A DNA stretch of 41,173 nt from Bordetella parapertussis. GTDB lineage: Bacteria; Acidobacteriota; Terriglobia; Bryobacterales; Bryobacteraceae. Under the pieces are notes generated by a model, which searched no databases, was not told the DNA's origin, and was given only the letters and a program-made list of their open reading frames with translations. Location: the NCBI GenBank assembly GCA_943328975.2, contig CALQCC020000039.1:1-41173 (forward strand), given 5' to 3'. A program made the translations under genes and the position numbers. This document shows, in pieces, positions 16,986 through 25,523 of the stretch (position 1 is the stretch's first letter; each line of letters opens with the position of its first letter).

Positions 16986-17630
16986 TTAGAGCGTGCCCTC
17001 TGCTTTGGTGGAGGCTACAAGGTTTTGGATCTCGCGCTGGATCCGAGAGTTGCGGTAGAGCATGCCTAGGACGGCAACCATGATGCAGGGTGCGATCAGG
17101 GGCAGCCACCAGACGGCGTTCGGCCCTCGCAGCACATGCTGAACAACCAACAAAAACAGGAAGGGCCCGACGCTGTTTAAAGACTTCCGGTGTAGCGCTG
17201 CGCGATATTCTTTCAGAGGACTGCGGATCTGGGGGAGCGGAGACGGATAGTCCTGGCTGGGAAAGCCGAAGAGCCTCATGACGAGGGCTACGGCCATCCC
17301 GGGCACAATTACGATGAGGCCGTGCAGGTCGGGGAAAATGAACCGCATGGCTGAACCGGAGAGGGCACCAAGAGCCACCACCAATCCGAAGTTGCGACCG
17401 CTTTGAAGTTGCTCGGTGCGAAGGCGGATTATTTCGTCGCTGGCGCCGCCGAGGTTCGGGACAGGCGCGATCCATTCGCGACGCAGGTGGGCGATCCAAG
17501 CGGAGGGGATCGTCGAGGCGAGGTCGCGCCACTGGAAGCCACGCTCTTCGAGATCGCCGAGGACTTGGGCTCGATGGCTGCGGGGCAGGAGCCACTTGGC
17601 GAGGGTCTCGGAAAAGTTCGAGGGCTTCAT
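16986..17630 (-). CDS. Small membrane protein with an ADOP-type prefix segment (copy 2)
   Basis: It has 214 residues. The N-terminus, residues 12-35 (KWLLPRSHRAQVLGDLEERG), matches the segment that precedes FtsX-like permeases in acidobacterial duplicated orphan permeases. Here no permease domain follows. Instead there are about four hydrophobic segments (VVALGALSGSAMRF, LIVIVPGMAVALVM, VGPFLFLLVVQHVL, LIAPCIMVAVLGML). It is a paralogue of the gene just upstream, which shares VLGDLxERGF and the EQLQ motif. It starts 10 bases after that gene's stop and ends the padR-led unit. Function unknown. Confidence 0.75.
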   Translation of the reverse strand: MKPSNFSETLAKWLLPRSHRAQVLGDLEERGFQWRDLASTIPSAWIAHLRREWIAPVPNLGGASDEIIRLRTEQLQSGRNFGLVVALGALSGSAMRFIFPDLHGLIVIVPGMAVALVMRLFGFPSQDYPSPLPQIRSPLKEYRAALHRKSLNSVGPFLFLLVVQHVLRGPNAVWWLPLIAPCIMVAVLGMLYRNSRIQREIQNLVASTKAEGTL

Positions 17631-17640
17631 GTGTGCGAGG

Positions 17641-18291
17641 CTAGTCCTTCGCGGCCGTTTCCAAGGAATTGAGTTCGCGGCGGAGCCTGAGGAATCTCAG
17701 ACACGCCCAGGCAGCCATGATCCCGACGACCGCGACGGAAGCGTAGCCCCAGACCGCCGGAGTGGAGACAGGCCACGGAGTGCGAGGTTGGTCCGAAGTC
17801 AGCAGAAACAACATCGCGGCCAAAACGCCGCTGGGAGTTCCTGCCATCTGGAAACGGAGTTGCGCGCGGTAGTCGGCGAGGAGTGTAGTGCGCGAACGGT
17901 CGAGCGACAAACTCGACTCTACCGTACGGCCTAGGAAACGACCCAGCGTCGTGATCAGAGGGAAGAGGACCAGCGCTAGAGCCGCTCGCGTGGTGAGGGA
18001 CGCGGGGAGGTCGCGGAGCACTCGCGTGGCAAGCACGATGGCTAGAGCGTAGGCGATGGCACGGCGGCCCTCTTGTTGAAGCTGTTCAGTGCGCGCGAGG
18101 ATGGCGCATTCGCCGTGAGCGGCTACGTTCGGGATGGGGCCAGTCAAGGTCCTGACGATGAAGCTCCCCCAGATACGCGGGAGGACGTCGACCACATCGC
18201 GAAGGCGGAAGCCGCGTTCTTGGAGGTCGCCCAAGACTTGCTCGCGGTAGTCAGCGGGCAGTAGGGGTTTGAGCATGGATCGTAGTGTCAT
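17641..18291 (-). CDS. Small membrane protein with an ADOP-type prefix segment (copy 1)
   Basis: It has 216 residues from ATG 18291, supported by AGAAGGAG 6-13 bases upstream. The N-terminus (LLPADYREQVLGDLQERGFR) is again the orphan-permease prefix. After it come RTEQLQQEGRRAIAYALAIV and further hydrophobic segments near 85-125, 155-170 and 182-200. It shares organisation and motifs with the next gene, so the pair arose by tandem duplication. It starts 34 bases after padR, whose product is its likely regulator. Function unknown; no catalytic residues are apparent. Confidence 0.75.
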   Translation of the reverse strand: MTLRSMLKPLLPADYREQVLGDLQERGFRLRDVVDVLPRIWGSFIVRTLTGPIPNVAAHGECAILARTEQLQQEGRRAIAYALAIVLATRVLRDLPASLTTRAALALVLFPLITTLGRFLGRTVESSLSLDRSRTTLLADYRAQLRFQMAGTPSGVLAAMLFLLTSDQPRTPWPVSTPAVWGYASVAVVGIMAAWACLRFLRLRRELNSLETAAKD

Positions 18292-18325
18292 TGGACTCCT
18301 TCTCTCTCGTGTGCGGTACAAATCT

Positions 18326-18670
18326 TCAGGCCCATGCTTTGCTCCTTTTTCCGGACATCAGTTCGTTGAGCATGCGGCGGGCGGTTTGCATGGAATCTTT
18401 TAGGGCTTGCTGGCCGGCGGGTTCCACTTTGTAGCAACGTTTGGCGCGACCGCCGCGTTCGGGGGTGGGGTCGGTGAGCCAACTGGAGAGGAAGCCTTTG
18501 TCTTCAAGTCTATCGAGGGTTACGTAGACGGCTCCCAGGGTGACGGATTTTGAGGACGACAACTCTTCCACTTTCTTGTGGATGGTGACTCCGTAGGCGT
18601 TCTCTTCAAGGGTGAGAACGGCGGTCAAAACTAGCTGCTCGAATTGTCCGCAGGATTCTGTTCTTGCCAT
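18326..18670 (-). CDS. PadR-family transcriptional regulator
   Basis: It has 114 residues. The winged-helix domain covers about 8-95: FEQLVLTAVLTLEENAYGVT, then SVTLGAVYVTLDRLEDKGFL and GGRAKRCYKVEPAGQQAL. This is the short PadR form. Such regulators often precede ADOP-type permease genes in Acidobacteria; here two prefix-domain membrane proteins follow in the same direction. An inverted repeat at its start codon suggests autorepression. The effector is unknown. Confidence 0.93.
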   Translation of the reverse strand: MARTESCGQFEQLVLTAVLTLEENAYGVTIHKKVEELSSSKSVTLGAVYVTLDRLEDKGFLSSWLTDPTPERGGRAKRCYKVEPAGQQALKDSMQTARRMLNELMSGKRSKAWA

Positions 18671-18693
18671 TTGTACAACACTGTATCACAAAT
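18669..18693. promoter_or_regulatory. Candidate PadR operator at the padR start
   Basis: ATTTGT at 18669-18674 and ACAAAT at 18688-18693 form 6-base arms around 13 bases. A nested TACA and TGTA pair (18674-18677, 18682-18685) is slightly off centre. The site overlaps the padR start codon, fitting autorepression. Binding is inference. Confidence 0.4.
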
Positions 18694-18776
18694 AGAATTT
18701 GATGCAAGGGGGAAGTTCGGATGGAGTGAAGGCTGGAGAGTTTCTGGAAAAGGCCGATGTTATTCTTAGGACACAC

Positions 18777-19664
18777 ATGAAGGGCATCGTTTTAGCAGGC
18801 GGCAGCGGGACACGGCTGTATCCGCTCACACACGCAGTCAGCAAGCAGTTGTTGCCGGTTTACGACAAGCCGATGATTTACTACCCGCTCTCGACGCTGA
18901 TGCTGGCGGGGATTCGCGAGATCTTGCTGATCTCTACGCCTCGGGACTTACCGATTTACCGGGAGCTGCTGGGTGATGGGACGCGGTTTGGAATTTCTCT
19001 CACCTACGCGGAGCAGGCGAAACCAGCTGGGCTCGCGCAGGCGTTCACGATCGGCAAGGAGTTCATCGGCAAAGACTCGGTGTGTCTGGTGTTGGGCGAC
19101 AACCTTTTCTATGGACATGGTTTATCGGAATCGCTGATGCGGTCGGCTCAATTGACGGATGGCGCTCGGGTGTTCGCGTATCGAGTGCGGGATCCGGAGC
19201 GCTATGGTGTGGTGAGTTTCGACGCAGAGGGCAATGCGGTCGACATGGAAGAGAAGCCTAAGCAGCCGAAGTCGAACTACGCTGTGGTGGGGCTGTATTT
19301 CTACGACAACAATGTAATCCGATATGCGGAGAACTTGAAGCCGTCGGCTCGCGGGGAGCTGGAAATCACGGACTTGAATCGGATCTACTTGCAAGCGGGA
19401 AAGCTGCAGGTGGAAGTGATGGGTCGTGGGACGGCGTGGCTGGATACGGGGACACCGGAATCGTTGCTACTGGCTGCAAACTTCATTGAGACGATCGAGC
19501 GGCGGCAGGGTTTGAAGGTCGCATGCCTGGAAGAGATCGCGTTTCAGAAGGGCTGGGTCACCGCGGAAGAGTTGGAAGCTCGGGCGACGTCGTCGTCGGA
19601 GTATGACAAGTACGTGGCGGGGATTGCCCGGGAACCGGGGTTCTTTAGGGGACCATTGGCGTAG
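18777..19664 (+). CDS. rmlA: Glucose-1-phosphate thymidylyltransferase
   Basis: Makes dTDP-glucose from dTTP and glucose-1-phosphate, the first step of dTDP-L-rhamnose synthesis for surface polysaccharides. It has 295 residues from ATG 18777 (AGGA 6 bases upstream). [11 protein letters not shown] at 8-18, [17 protein letters not shown], the PAGLAQAF loop and [10 protein letters not shown] are the standard nucleotidyltransferase motifs. An earlier in-frame start at 18699 would add 26 unconserved residues. rmlB, rmlC and rmlD are not adjacent. Its last 20 bases overlap the end of the converging membrane-protein gene. Confidence 0.96.
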   Translation: MKGIVLAGGSGTRLYPLTHAVSKQLLPVYDKPMIYYPLSTLMLAGIREILLISTPRDLPIYRELLGDGTRFGISLTYAEQAKPAGLAQAFTIGKEFIGKDSVCLVLGDNLFYGHGLSESLMRSAQLTDGARVFAYRVRDPERYGVVSFDAEGNAVDMEEKPKQPKSNYAVVGLYFYDNNVIRYAENLKPSARGELEITDLNRIYLQAGKLQVEVMGRGTAWLDTGTPESLLLAANFIETIERRQGLKVACLEEIAFQKGWVTAEELEARATSSSEYDKYVAGIAREPGFFRGPLA

Positions 19665-20178
19665 TTAGTTCGGCGTGGACGCGGTCGAGGTCGGGGTTGA
19701 TGTAGCCGATGCCGCGACCGGCGATCACAAGGCCGAGCCACAAGATCAGAGACAAAGCGGCCGCTAATTTGGCTCGACCGGGGATGATGCCGGTCGCGTC
19801 GAATTCGGCCGCTTTTGCGTAGACACTGCCGCGAAACGCCGCTGCGTGGATCGCGACCAACAACAGCAACGTCATCTTCGCGTGGAAGAACGGATTGAGA
19901 AGATACTCCTCCGCTTTTGTGCCGAACATCAGCAGTCCGCACACCACCATGAGCGTTAGGCCCGCGTGCTTCAATGCTCGGAGGGATTTCACGACTTCGC
20001 CGACGGGACGGTCGCGGAGCATGATCCCGAGCAGGCGCAAGTCCGTGACCAGGATCAAGCCTCCGAAGAGCGCTATGGCGATCAAGTGCAGCGACAGGAC
20101 GAACGGGTAGACATACCAAGATTCCCGGAGCGCTGTGAAGAAGCCAGTCGTCTGCAGCCACTGTGCGAAGGAGAGCAT
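19645..20178 (-). CDS. Small polytopic membrane protein (DUF6644-like), second of a pair
   Basis: It has 177 residues with about five hydrophobic helices. The start ATG 20178 overlaps the stop of the upstream paralogue (TAATG), so the two are translationally coupled. Shared features are a His followed by a Gly and a D-x-x-LG step ([21 protein letters not shown]) and [12 protein letters not shown] in a later helix. I recall such proteins as DUF6644-like; the fit is from memory and tentative. Conserved His residues leave heme or metal binding open. A longer in-frame start at 20262 lies inside the previous gene and is rejected. Confidence 0.7.
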   Translation of the reverse strand: MLSFAQWLQTTGFFTALRESWYVYPFVLSLHLIAIALFGGLILVTDLRLLGIMLRDRPVGEVVKSLRALKHAGLTLMVVCGLLMFGTKAEEYLLNPFFHAKMTLLLLVAIHAAAFRGSVYAKAAEFDATGIIPGRAKLAAALSLILWLGLVIAGRGIGYINPDLDRVHAELTTPMVP

Positions 20179-20615
20179 TAGGCGGGTGCTCCTACAAAGG
20201 CGGTGAAGATTCCGCAGGTGACGACACTGGCCCACAGCAACAGCGAGACCACTGCGACCCACTTTGCGGGCGCGTCCGCGAACGCTCGCTGCTGATGCAT
20301 AGTGAAGTGGAAGATGAGTGCAGTGAACAACAGGGTCATCTTTATTTGGAACGTGGGGTTGAGGTAGTAGAGGTCGGGGTCAGAGGCGAAGAGGCCGGCG
20401 CCGGAGAGCAGGATCATCACGATGCCGAGGGTTGTCCACAGCGACAGTCCATTGGCAATCGTGGAGACCTTCTGATTGGGCAGCCCCCAGCCGAGCATAC
20501 TGAAGTCAACTACAGCGATCGTCCCGATGCCCAGCGCGAGGCCCACGATGTGGAAGCATTCGAGCGCGGGAAACGTGAGCGGGGATTCGAGGATCGCTTC
20601 CAACTGGAGAAACAT
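20178..20615 (-). CDS. Small polytopic membrane protein, first of a coupled pair
   Basis: It has 145 residues and about four hydrophobic helices, paralogous to the next gene. [20 protein letters not shown] and [12 protein letters not shown] match the corresponding stretches of the partner. The pair probably forms a heteromeric membrane complex (inference). It is divergent from the ABC export cluster, with only 29 bases between start codons, so the two may share a regulatory region. Confidence 0.7.
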   Translation of the reverse strand: MFLQLEAILESPLTFPALECFHIVGLALGIGTIAVVDFSMLGWGLPNQKVSTIANGLSLWTTLGIVMILLSGAGLFASDPDLYYLNPTFQIKMTLLFTALIFHFTMHQQRAFADAPAKWVAVVSLLLWASVVTCGIFTAFVGAPA

Positions 20616-20644
20616 TCCTCACCACGCTACCACTTACTGCGAGA

Positions 20645-21376
20645 ATGATGGGGATGACTGCCCCTGCTCCGGCTGAGTCGATTTTCACCGCCCGTGGTGT
20701 AACAAAAGTTTATGACATGGGAGAAGTGCAGGTGCATGCCCTGCGGGGCGTGGACATGGACCTCTACGCGGGGGAGTTGATTGTGATGCTGGGGCCTTCG
20801 GGCAGCGGCAAATCGACGTTACTGAATATTCTGGGCGGGCTCGATCGCGCGACCGCAGGGCATGTAAGTTATCGGGACTGGGACCTCACCCAGGCGAGCG
20901 AAAAGGAACTCACGTTGTACCGGCGCAAGCACGTCGGCTTCGTATTTCAGTTCTACAATTTGATCCCCAGCTTGACCGCGAAGGAGAACGTCGCGGCGGT
21001 GACGGAGATCGCGGAGAACCCGATGCGGCCGGAAGAAGCGCTTGAGCTGGTGGGGCTCTCACACCGCATGAATCATTTTCCGGCGCACCTTTCAGGCGGC
21101 GAGCAGCAGCGCGTGGCGATCGCGCGGGCGATTGCGAAACGCCCTGCCGTTCTGCTGTGCGATGAACCGACTGGCGCGCTGGATTCGGAAACGGGCATTG
21201 TCGTGCTGGAAGCAATTGATCGAGTGAATCGAGAGTTGGGCGCAGCAACGGCGTTGATCACGCACAATGTCGACATCCAGCACATCGCGAATCGTGTGAT
21301 TCGCATGGCGAACGGGCTGGTGGCCTCGGTGGAAACGATTGAGAAGCGGTTGAAACCTAGCGAATTGCACTGGTAA
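20645..21376 (+). CDS. ABC transporter ATPase, MacB/LolD type
   Basis: Energises the FtsX-type permease encoded next. It has 243 residues. Walker [10 protein letters not shown] at 50-58, Q-loop at Q102, signature LSGGEQQR at 149-156, and Walker B VLLCDEP at 169-175 followed by TGALD are complete. The [15 protein letters not shown] stretch is typical of the MacB/LolD group. Start codons at 20645, 20648 and 20654 are all possible. The stop is 3 bases before the permease start. Confidence 0.94.
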   Translation: MMGMTAPAPAESIFTARGVTKVYDMGEVQVHALRGVDMDLYAGELIVMLGPSGSGKSTLLNILGGLDRATAGHVSYRDWDLTQASEKELTLYRRKHVGFVFQFYNLIPSLTAKENVAAVTEIAENPMRPEEALELVGLSHRMNHFPAHLSGGEQQRVAIARAIAKRPAVLLCDEPTGALDSETGIVVLEAIDRVNRELGAATALITHNVDIQHIANRVIRMANGLVASVETIEKRLKPSELHW

Positions 21377-21379
21377 ACG

Positions 21380-23740
21380 ATGCGGGTTCTGGATCGCAAA
21401 CTATTCCGTGAGTTGTGGGAACTGAAGATCCAGGTGCTGGCAATTTCGCTGGTGCTGGCCTCTGGGCTGGCGACCTACGTGATGTCGGCGGCGGTACTCA
21501 ATTCTCTGCAAACTACGCAGCGGCAGATTTACAGCGAGTTCCGCTTCCCCGACGTATTCGCGAGCCTGAAGCGCGCGCCGGAGAGCATAGCTGCGCGAAT
21601 TGCCGCTATTCCGGGTATGCGCGAAGTGGAGACGCGCGTAGTGGCTCCGGCCACGGTGAAACTGGCGGGTTACCAACTTCCGATCAACGGGCGAATCGTA
21701 TCCCTTCCCGTGGGCGCGCCCAAGTTGAACCTGCTCTACGTGCGCGCGGGACGACTACCCGAGCCAGATAAGAACGATGAGGTTGTGGTCAGCGACGGGT
21801 TTGCGGAAGCTCAGAAACTGAAGCCCGGCACCGGACTTTTGGTCACCATCAACGGCCGGCAACGGCATGTGGATGTGGTTGGGATTGTCTCCACGCCGGA
21901 GTTCATCTATCAACTGGCGCCCGGTGCGATCGTACCGGACTTCGCCAACTACGCCATCCTCTGGATGAATCGCAAGCCGCTGGAGGCTGCGTTCAACATG
22001 ACCAGCGCGTTCAACCAAATCGCAGGAACATTGGACACCAATGCGAGCCTGAAAGATGTGTTGGGCGCGATGGACTTCATCCTGGAACCCTACGGCGGCC
22101 TGGACGCATACGGCCGCAAGGATCAAGCCTCACACCGCTACTTGACCGAAGAGTTCCGGCAACTGAGAACGATGGCAGTGATGTTCCCGGCGATTTTCCT
22201 TTCGGTCTCCGCGTTCCTGCTCAACGTGGTCTTGAGCCGGTTGATGTCCACGCAACGGGCCCAGATCGCGGTGCTGAAAGCGTTCGGTTACACCAATCGG
22301 GCGATCGTCTTCCACTTCCTGAAACTCGCCCTGTTGATCGCAGGGACGGGGTTATTGATCGGCATCGCGGGAGGTGCGTGGCTAGGAGCGGGACTCACGA
22401 ACCTATACCTGGCGTACTACCGCTTCCCGTATCTGGAGTTCTCGCTGGGCGGAGACATTGTTGTGATCTCGGCTTTCTACTGTTTCATCTCCGCCGTAAT
22501 GGGCACGATCTATGCCGTGCTGCGGGCGGCGGGCGAGTCTCCGGCGGTTGCGATGCAGCCCGATTCCCCGAGCCTCTATCGTCCGACCTTTATAGAACGC
22601 GTGGGCCTGGACCGTCACTTTTCGCAGCCGACGCGCATGATTCTGCGGACCCTGGAGCGGCGTCCGCTGAAGTCGTTGTTGTCGATGCTGGGCGTGGCGA
22701 TGTCCGCTGGCATCCTGGTTATGGGCGGATTCTGGAGTGATGCAGTGGACTTCATGGTCTACTCGCAACTGCGGCGCGCGCAGATAGAAGATCTTGCGGT
22801 CACCTTCACGGGTCCGGTCTCGGGCAAGGCTTTAGCTTCGCTCACCAGCTTGCCGGGAGTTGGCTACGCGGAGCCATCTCGGGCCGTGCCAGCAAGGATC
22901 CGGTTTGAGCATCGGTCCTACAGAACAGGCCTTCAGGGACTCAAGCCGGATGGCACCCTGCACCGGCTGTTGGATCGCAAAATGCAGCGCGTGGAGTTAC
23001 CAGCGGGCGGGGTCATTCTTACGGACTACCTGGCGGATATCCTGGGGGCCAAAGCCGGGGATCTGCTGACGGTGGAACTGCTGGAGGGAAATCGTGCCGT
23101 GCGTCAACTTCCGTTGGCCGGGGTGGTCTACGAATATGTCGGCATGAATGCATACATGGATCTGAACTCGCTGAACCACTTCCTGCGTGAGGGCGACACC
23201 GTCACGGGGGCATATCTTTCCGTGGATCCTGTGCAAGAGAGCGCGATCTGCTCGCGCTTGCAGGATATGCCCGCGGTTGCCAGCACGGCTTCGCGCCGCA
23301 GGGTCTTGCAATCCTTCTACGACGTGCTCGCGGATACAACGTTGACGTTTGCGTTGATCAATACCGTGCTGGCCACATTGATCGCCGTCGGAGTGATTTA
23401 CAACACTGCGCGGATCACACTGAGTGAGCGGAGTCGGGAACTCGCGAGCCTGCGTGTTCTGGGGTACACGCGCGGCGAAGTCTCCTACATCCTGCTAGGC
23501 GAGTTGGCACTACTTGTTTTTGCTGGGATTCCGGTTGGTATGGGTATTGGCTACTTGCTGTCGGCGATCCTGGTTTCCATGACGCAAAGTGAACTGTTTC
23601 GAGTAGAGCTGGTGGTGGCTCCCGGAACGTATGCGTTCGCGGCATTGGTGGTGCTGGCCGCTGCCGCGGCGTCCGCGTTGGTGGTGCGTCATCGGGTGGA
23701 CCACCTCAATTTAGTGGAAGTCCTGAAAGCGAGAGAATAA
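21380..23740 (+). CDS. ABC transporter permease with two FtsX domains
   Basis: It has 786 residues. One helix near 13-37, a large periplasmic domain, then three helices (about 270-290, 315-340, 360-385) form the first FtsX module. A second module repeats this layout: helix about 432-455, an extracytoplasmic domain, and three helices from about 670 on. Motifs include RAQIAVLKAFGYTNRAIV and its counterpart SRELASLRVLGYTRGEVSYI in the two halves. The double module on one chain makes a dimer partner unnecessary. With the flanking ATPase and adaptor it forms an export unit. The substrate is unknown. Confidence 0.93.
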   Translation: MRVLDRKLFRELWELKIQVLAISLVLASGLATYVMSAAVLNSLQTTQRQIYSEFRFPDVFASLKRAPESIAARIAAIPGMREVETRVVAPATVKLAGYQLPINGRIVSLPVGAPKLNLLYVRAGRLPEPDKNDEVVVSDGFAEAQKLKPGTGLLVTINGRQRHVDVVGIVSTPEFIYQLAPGAIVPDFANYAILWMNRKPLEAAFNMTSAFNQIAGTLDTNASLKDVLGAMDFILEPYGGLDAYGRKDQASHRYLTEEFRQLRTMAVMFPAIFLSVSAFLLNVVLSRLMSTQRAQIAVLKAFGYTNRAIVFHFLKLALLIAGTGLLIGIAGGAWLGAGLTNLYLAYYRFPYLEFSLGGDIVVISAFYCFISAVMGTIYAVLRAAGESPAVAMQPDSPSLYRPTFIERVGLDRHFSQPTRMILRTLERRPLKSLLSMLGVAMSAGILVMGGFWSDAVDFMVYSQLRRAQIEDLAVTFTGPVSGKALASLTSLPGVGYAEPSRAVPARIRFEHRSYRTGLQGLKPDGTLHRLLDRKMQRVELPAGGVILTDYLADILGAKAGDLLTVELLEGNRAVRQLPLAGVVYEYVGMNAYMDLNSLNHFLREGDTVTGAYLSVDPVQESAICSRLQDMPAVASTASRRRVLQSFYDVLADTTLTFALINTVLATLIAVGVIYNTARITLSERSRELASLRVLGYTRGEVSYILLGELALLVFAGIPVGMGIGYLLSAILVSMTQSELFRVELVVAPGTYAFAALVVLAAAAASALVVRHRVDHLNLVEVLKARE

Positions 23741-23749
23741 AGGAACGTC

Positions 23750-24988
23750 ATGAAACGCTGGCTATGGATTTCTGCGTTGTGCGCGATCACCGTCGCGGGG
23801 ATCGTCTATGGATTGCTCCCGCAGGCGGTGCCGGTAGAGGCAGCGAAGGCTACGGTTGGGCCGTTGCGTGTCACTGTTGAAGAAGAGGGCAAGACGCGCC
23901 TGCGCTCGCGCTACATCGTGTCGGCGCCGGTATCCGGATTCATGACGCGGCTGGCACTGAAGGCCGGGGATCATGTGAAGTCGGGCGATGTGATCACGCG
24001 ATTGAGTCCGGTGAACGCGCCTTTCCTGGATACGCGTGCTCGCGATACGGGTGAGGCTCGGGTACGCGTTGCCCTCGCGGCACTGGAGGTGGCGAACTCA
24101 CGGATTCGTGCGCTGCAGGAGGCGTTGCGTTCGGCCGAAGTGGATCTCTCGTATTGGACTCGGCAACAGCAACGGGAACAAGGACTGGTGAAGTCCGGTG
24201 ATTTGCCGGCGCAGCGGTTGGATCAAACGGCTACTGAGGTCAAGCGAGCGGAGGCGGCGGTCTCCGCGGCCAGGGCGAATATTGAAACCGCGAACATGCA
24301 GATCGATAGCGCGGAGGCGGAGGTTTCGGCTGCGCGGGCGGCGCTCGGCCCGTCTTCCTCGAACGGCAAGGCTGCACCGAGGGGCGAGACGATTCCGGTG
24401 AAGATTCCGGCAGGGGGGCGGGTGATCCGTGTGATTCAGGAAAGCGAAGGCGTGGTCAATCCGGGTACTCCGCTGATTGAAATTGGCGATGCGAACGCCA
24501 TTGAGGTGGAGGTGGAGGTGGAGGTGTTGTCGCCGGATGCCGTGCAGATGGCTCCCGGCACGCGCGTGTTGTTGTCGGGTTGGGGAGGCACTGGAGCGCT
24601 GGAAGGGCCTGTGCGGGTGATCGAACCGGGCGGCTTCACCAAGATATCGGCTTTGGGAGTGGAAGAGCAGCGCGTGCGGGTGATTGGGGATATTACGTCA
24701 CCGGAGGCGGATTGGAAAAAGCTGGGGGACGGATATCGGGTGGAGTCCAGCTTCGTTTTGTGGGAAGGGGAGCAGGTGCTACAGGTTCCTGCCAACGCTT
24801 TGTTCCGCTATCAAAACGGGTGGGCGCTGTTCGCGATGGAGGGCGGTGTCGCCCGAAGGAAGACGGTCGAGGTGGGGCATCGGACGGGCCTCGCGGCTGA
24901 GATTCTGAGCGGCCTGAAGGACGGGGATGCAGTGGTGGCCCATCCGGACGAGACGGTGGAAGACGGGAAAAAGGTGGTCGTAAAATAG
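23750..24988 (+). CDS. HlyD/MacA-like periplasmic adaptor
   Basis: Membrane-fusion protein linking the inner-membrane ABC unit to an outer-membrane channel. It has 412 residues: an N-terminal membrane anchor at about 4-22, a lipoyl half (RYIVSAPVSGFMTRLALKAG), a long helical hairpin at about 105-205 rich in Ala/Glu/Arg, the second lipoyl half (IPAGGRVIRVIQ), then beta-barrel and membrane-proximal domains. It starts 9 bases after the permease. A four-copy GAGGTG repeat at 24503-24526 encodes alternating Glu-Val. No outer-membrane TolC gene is next to it. Confidence 0.93.
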   Translation: MKRWLWISALCAITVAGIVYGLLPQAVPVEAAKATVGPLRVTVEEEGKTRLRSRYIVSAPVSGFMTRLALKAGDHVKSGDVITRLSPVNAPFLDTRARDTGEARVRVALAALEVANSRIRALQEALRSAEVDLSYWTRQQQREQGLVKSGDLPAQRLDQTATEVKRAEAAVSAARANIETANMQIDSAEAEVSAARAALGPSSSNGKAAPRGETIPVKIPAGGRVIRVIQESEGVVNPGTPLIEIGDANAIEVEVEVEVLSPDAVQMAPGTRVLLSGWGGTGALEGPVRVIEPGGFTKISALGVEEQRVRVIGDITSPEADWKKLGDGYRVESSFVLWEGEQVLQVPANALFRYQNGWALFAMEGGVARRKTVEVGHRTGLAAEILSGLKDGDAVVAHPDETVEDGKKVVVK

Positions 24989-24989
24989 C

Positions 24990-25025
24990 AACGGGCGCGG
25001 TGAGCAGAAGCTCCTCGCGCCCGTT
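24990..25025. terminator. Bidirectional terminator hairpin between the export cluster and rplQ
   Basis: AACGGGCGCG (24990-24999) pairs perfectly with CGCGCCCGTT (25016-25025). A second short stem, GAGC and GCTC around AGAA, sits inside. On the plus strand it is followed by a weakly T-rich stretch. It lies between convergent operons and can serve both. Confidence 0.75.
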
Positions 25026-25043
25026 GTAGTTTGTGAGACGGAA

Positions 25044-25502
25044 CTACTCTTTGGTTTCGCCACCGTCGTGGTTGTGGTCGCCTTCTTGCATCGCCTTGAG
25101 GCGAGCTTCACGGCGTTGCGCGCGGTCTTCTGCGCGTTTGACCAGCTCCGTACCGACGAGTTCGATGATGGCCTGTTCGGCACCATCGCCCTTGCGATTC
25201 CCGAGACGCATAATGCGGGTGTAACCGCCGTTGCGCGTTCCGAAGCGAGTTCCCAACTTATCGAACAGCTTCTTCACGGCAGCGGGGGTTTGCAAGAACC
25301 CAGCGGCTTGACGACGCGCATGAAGCGTATCGCGTTTGCCGAGCGTGATCATTTTATCGACCAGCGGCTTGATAGCACGGGCCTTGGTGGCGGTGGTGAT
25401 CACGCGTTCATGTTCAATGACGCTGGTGACCAAATTCTTGAGGAGTGAGTTGCGCGACCCAACGTCGCGCTTCATCTTCGATCCGGATACTCTGTGTCGC
25501 AT
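25044..25502 (-). CDS. rplQ: 50S ribosomal protein L17
   Basis: Last gene of the alpha part of the superoperon. It has 152 residues. The conserved N-terminus [20 protein letters not shown] and the middle block [20 protein letters not shown] are typical L17. Beyond about residue 115 comes a charged tail ending [13 protein letters not shown], with His and acidic residues, that most L17 proteins lack. It follows rpoA by 21 bases, as in most bacteria. Confidence 0.97.
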   Translation of the reverse strand: MRHRVSGSKMKRDVGSRNSLLKNLVTSVIEHERVITTATKARAIKPLVDKMITLGKRDTLHARRQAAGFLQTPAAVKKLFDKLGTRFGTRNGGYTRIMRLGNRKGDGAEQAIIELVGTELVKRAEDRAQRREARLKAMQEGDHNHDGGETKE

Positions 25503-25523
25503 GATTTCCTTTATTCCGGGGGC

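Noticed and set aside
18758-18766. TG-T-TATTCT as an extended -10 for rmlA
   Set aside because: The predicted start would fall at or after the AGGA ribosome site, so it would remove the Shine-Dalgarno. No -35 is visible.
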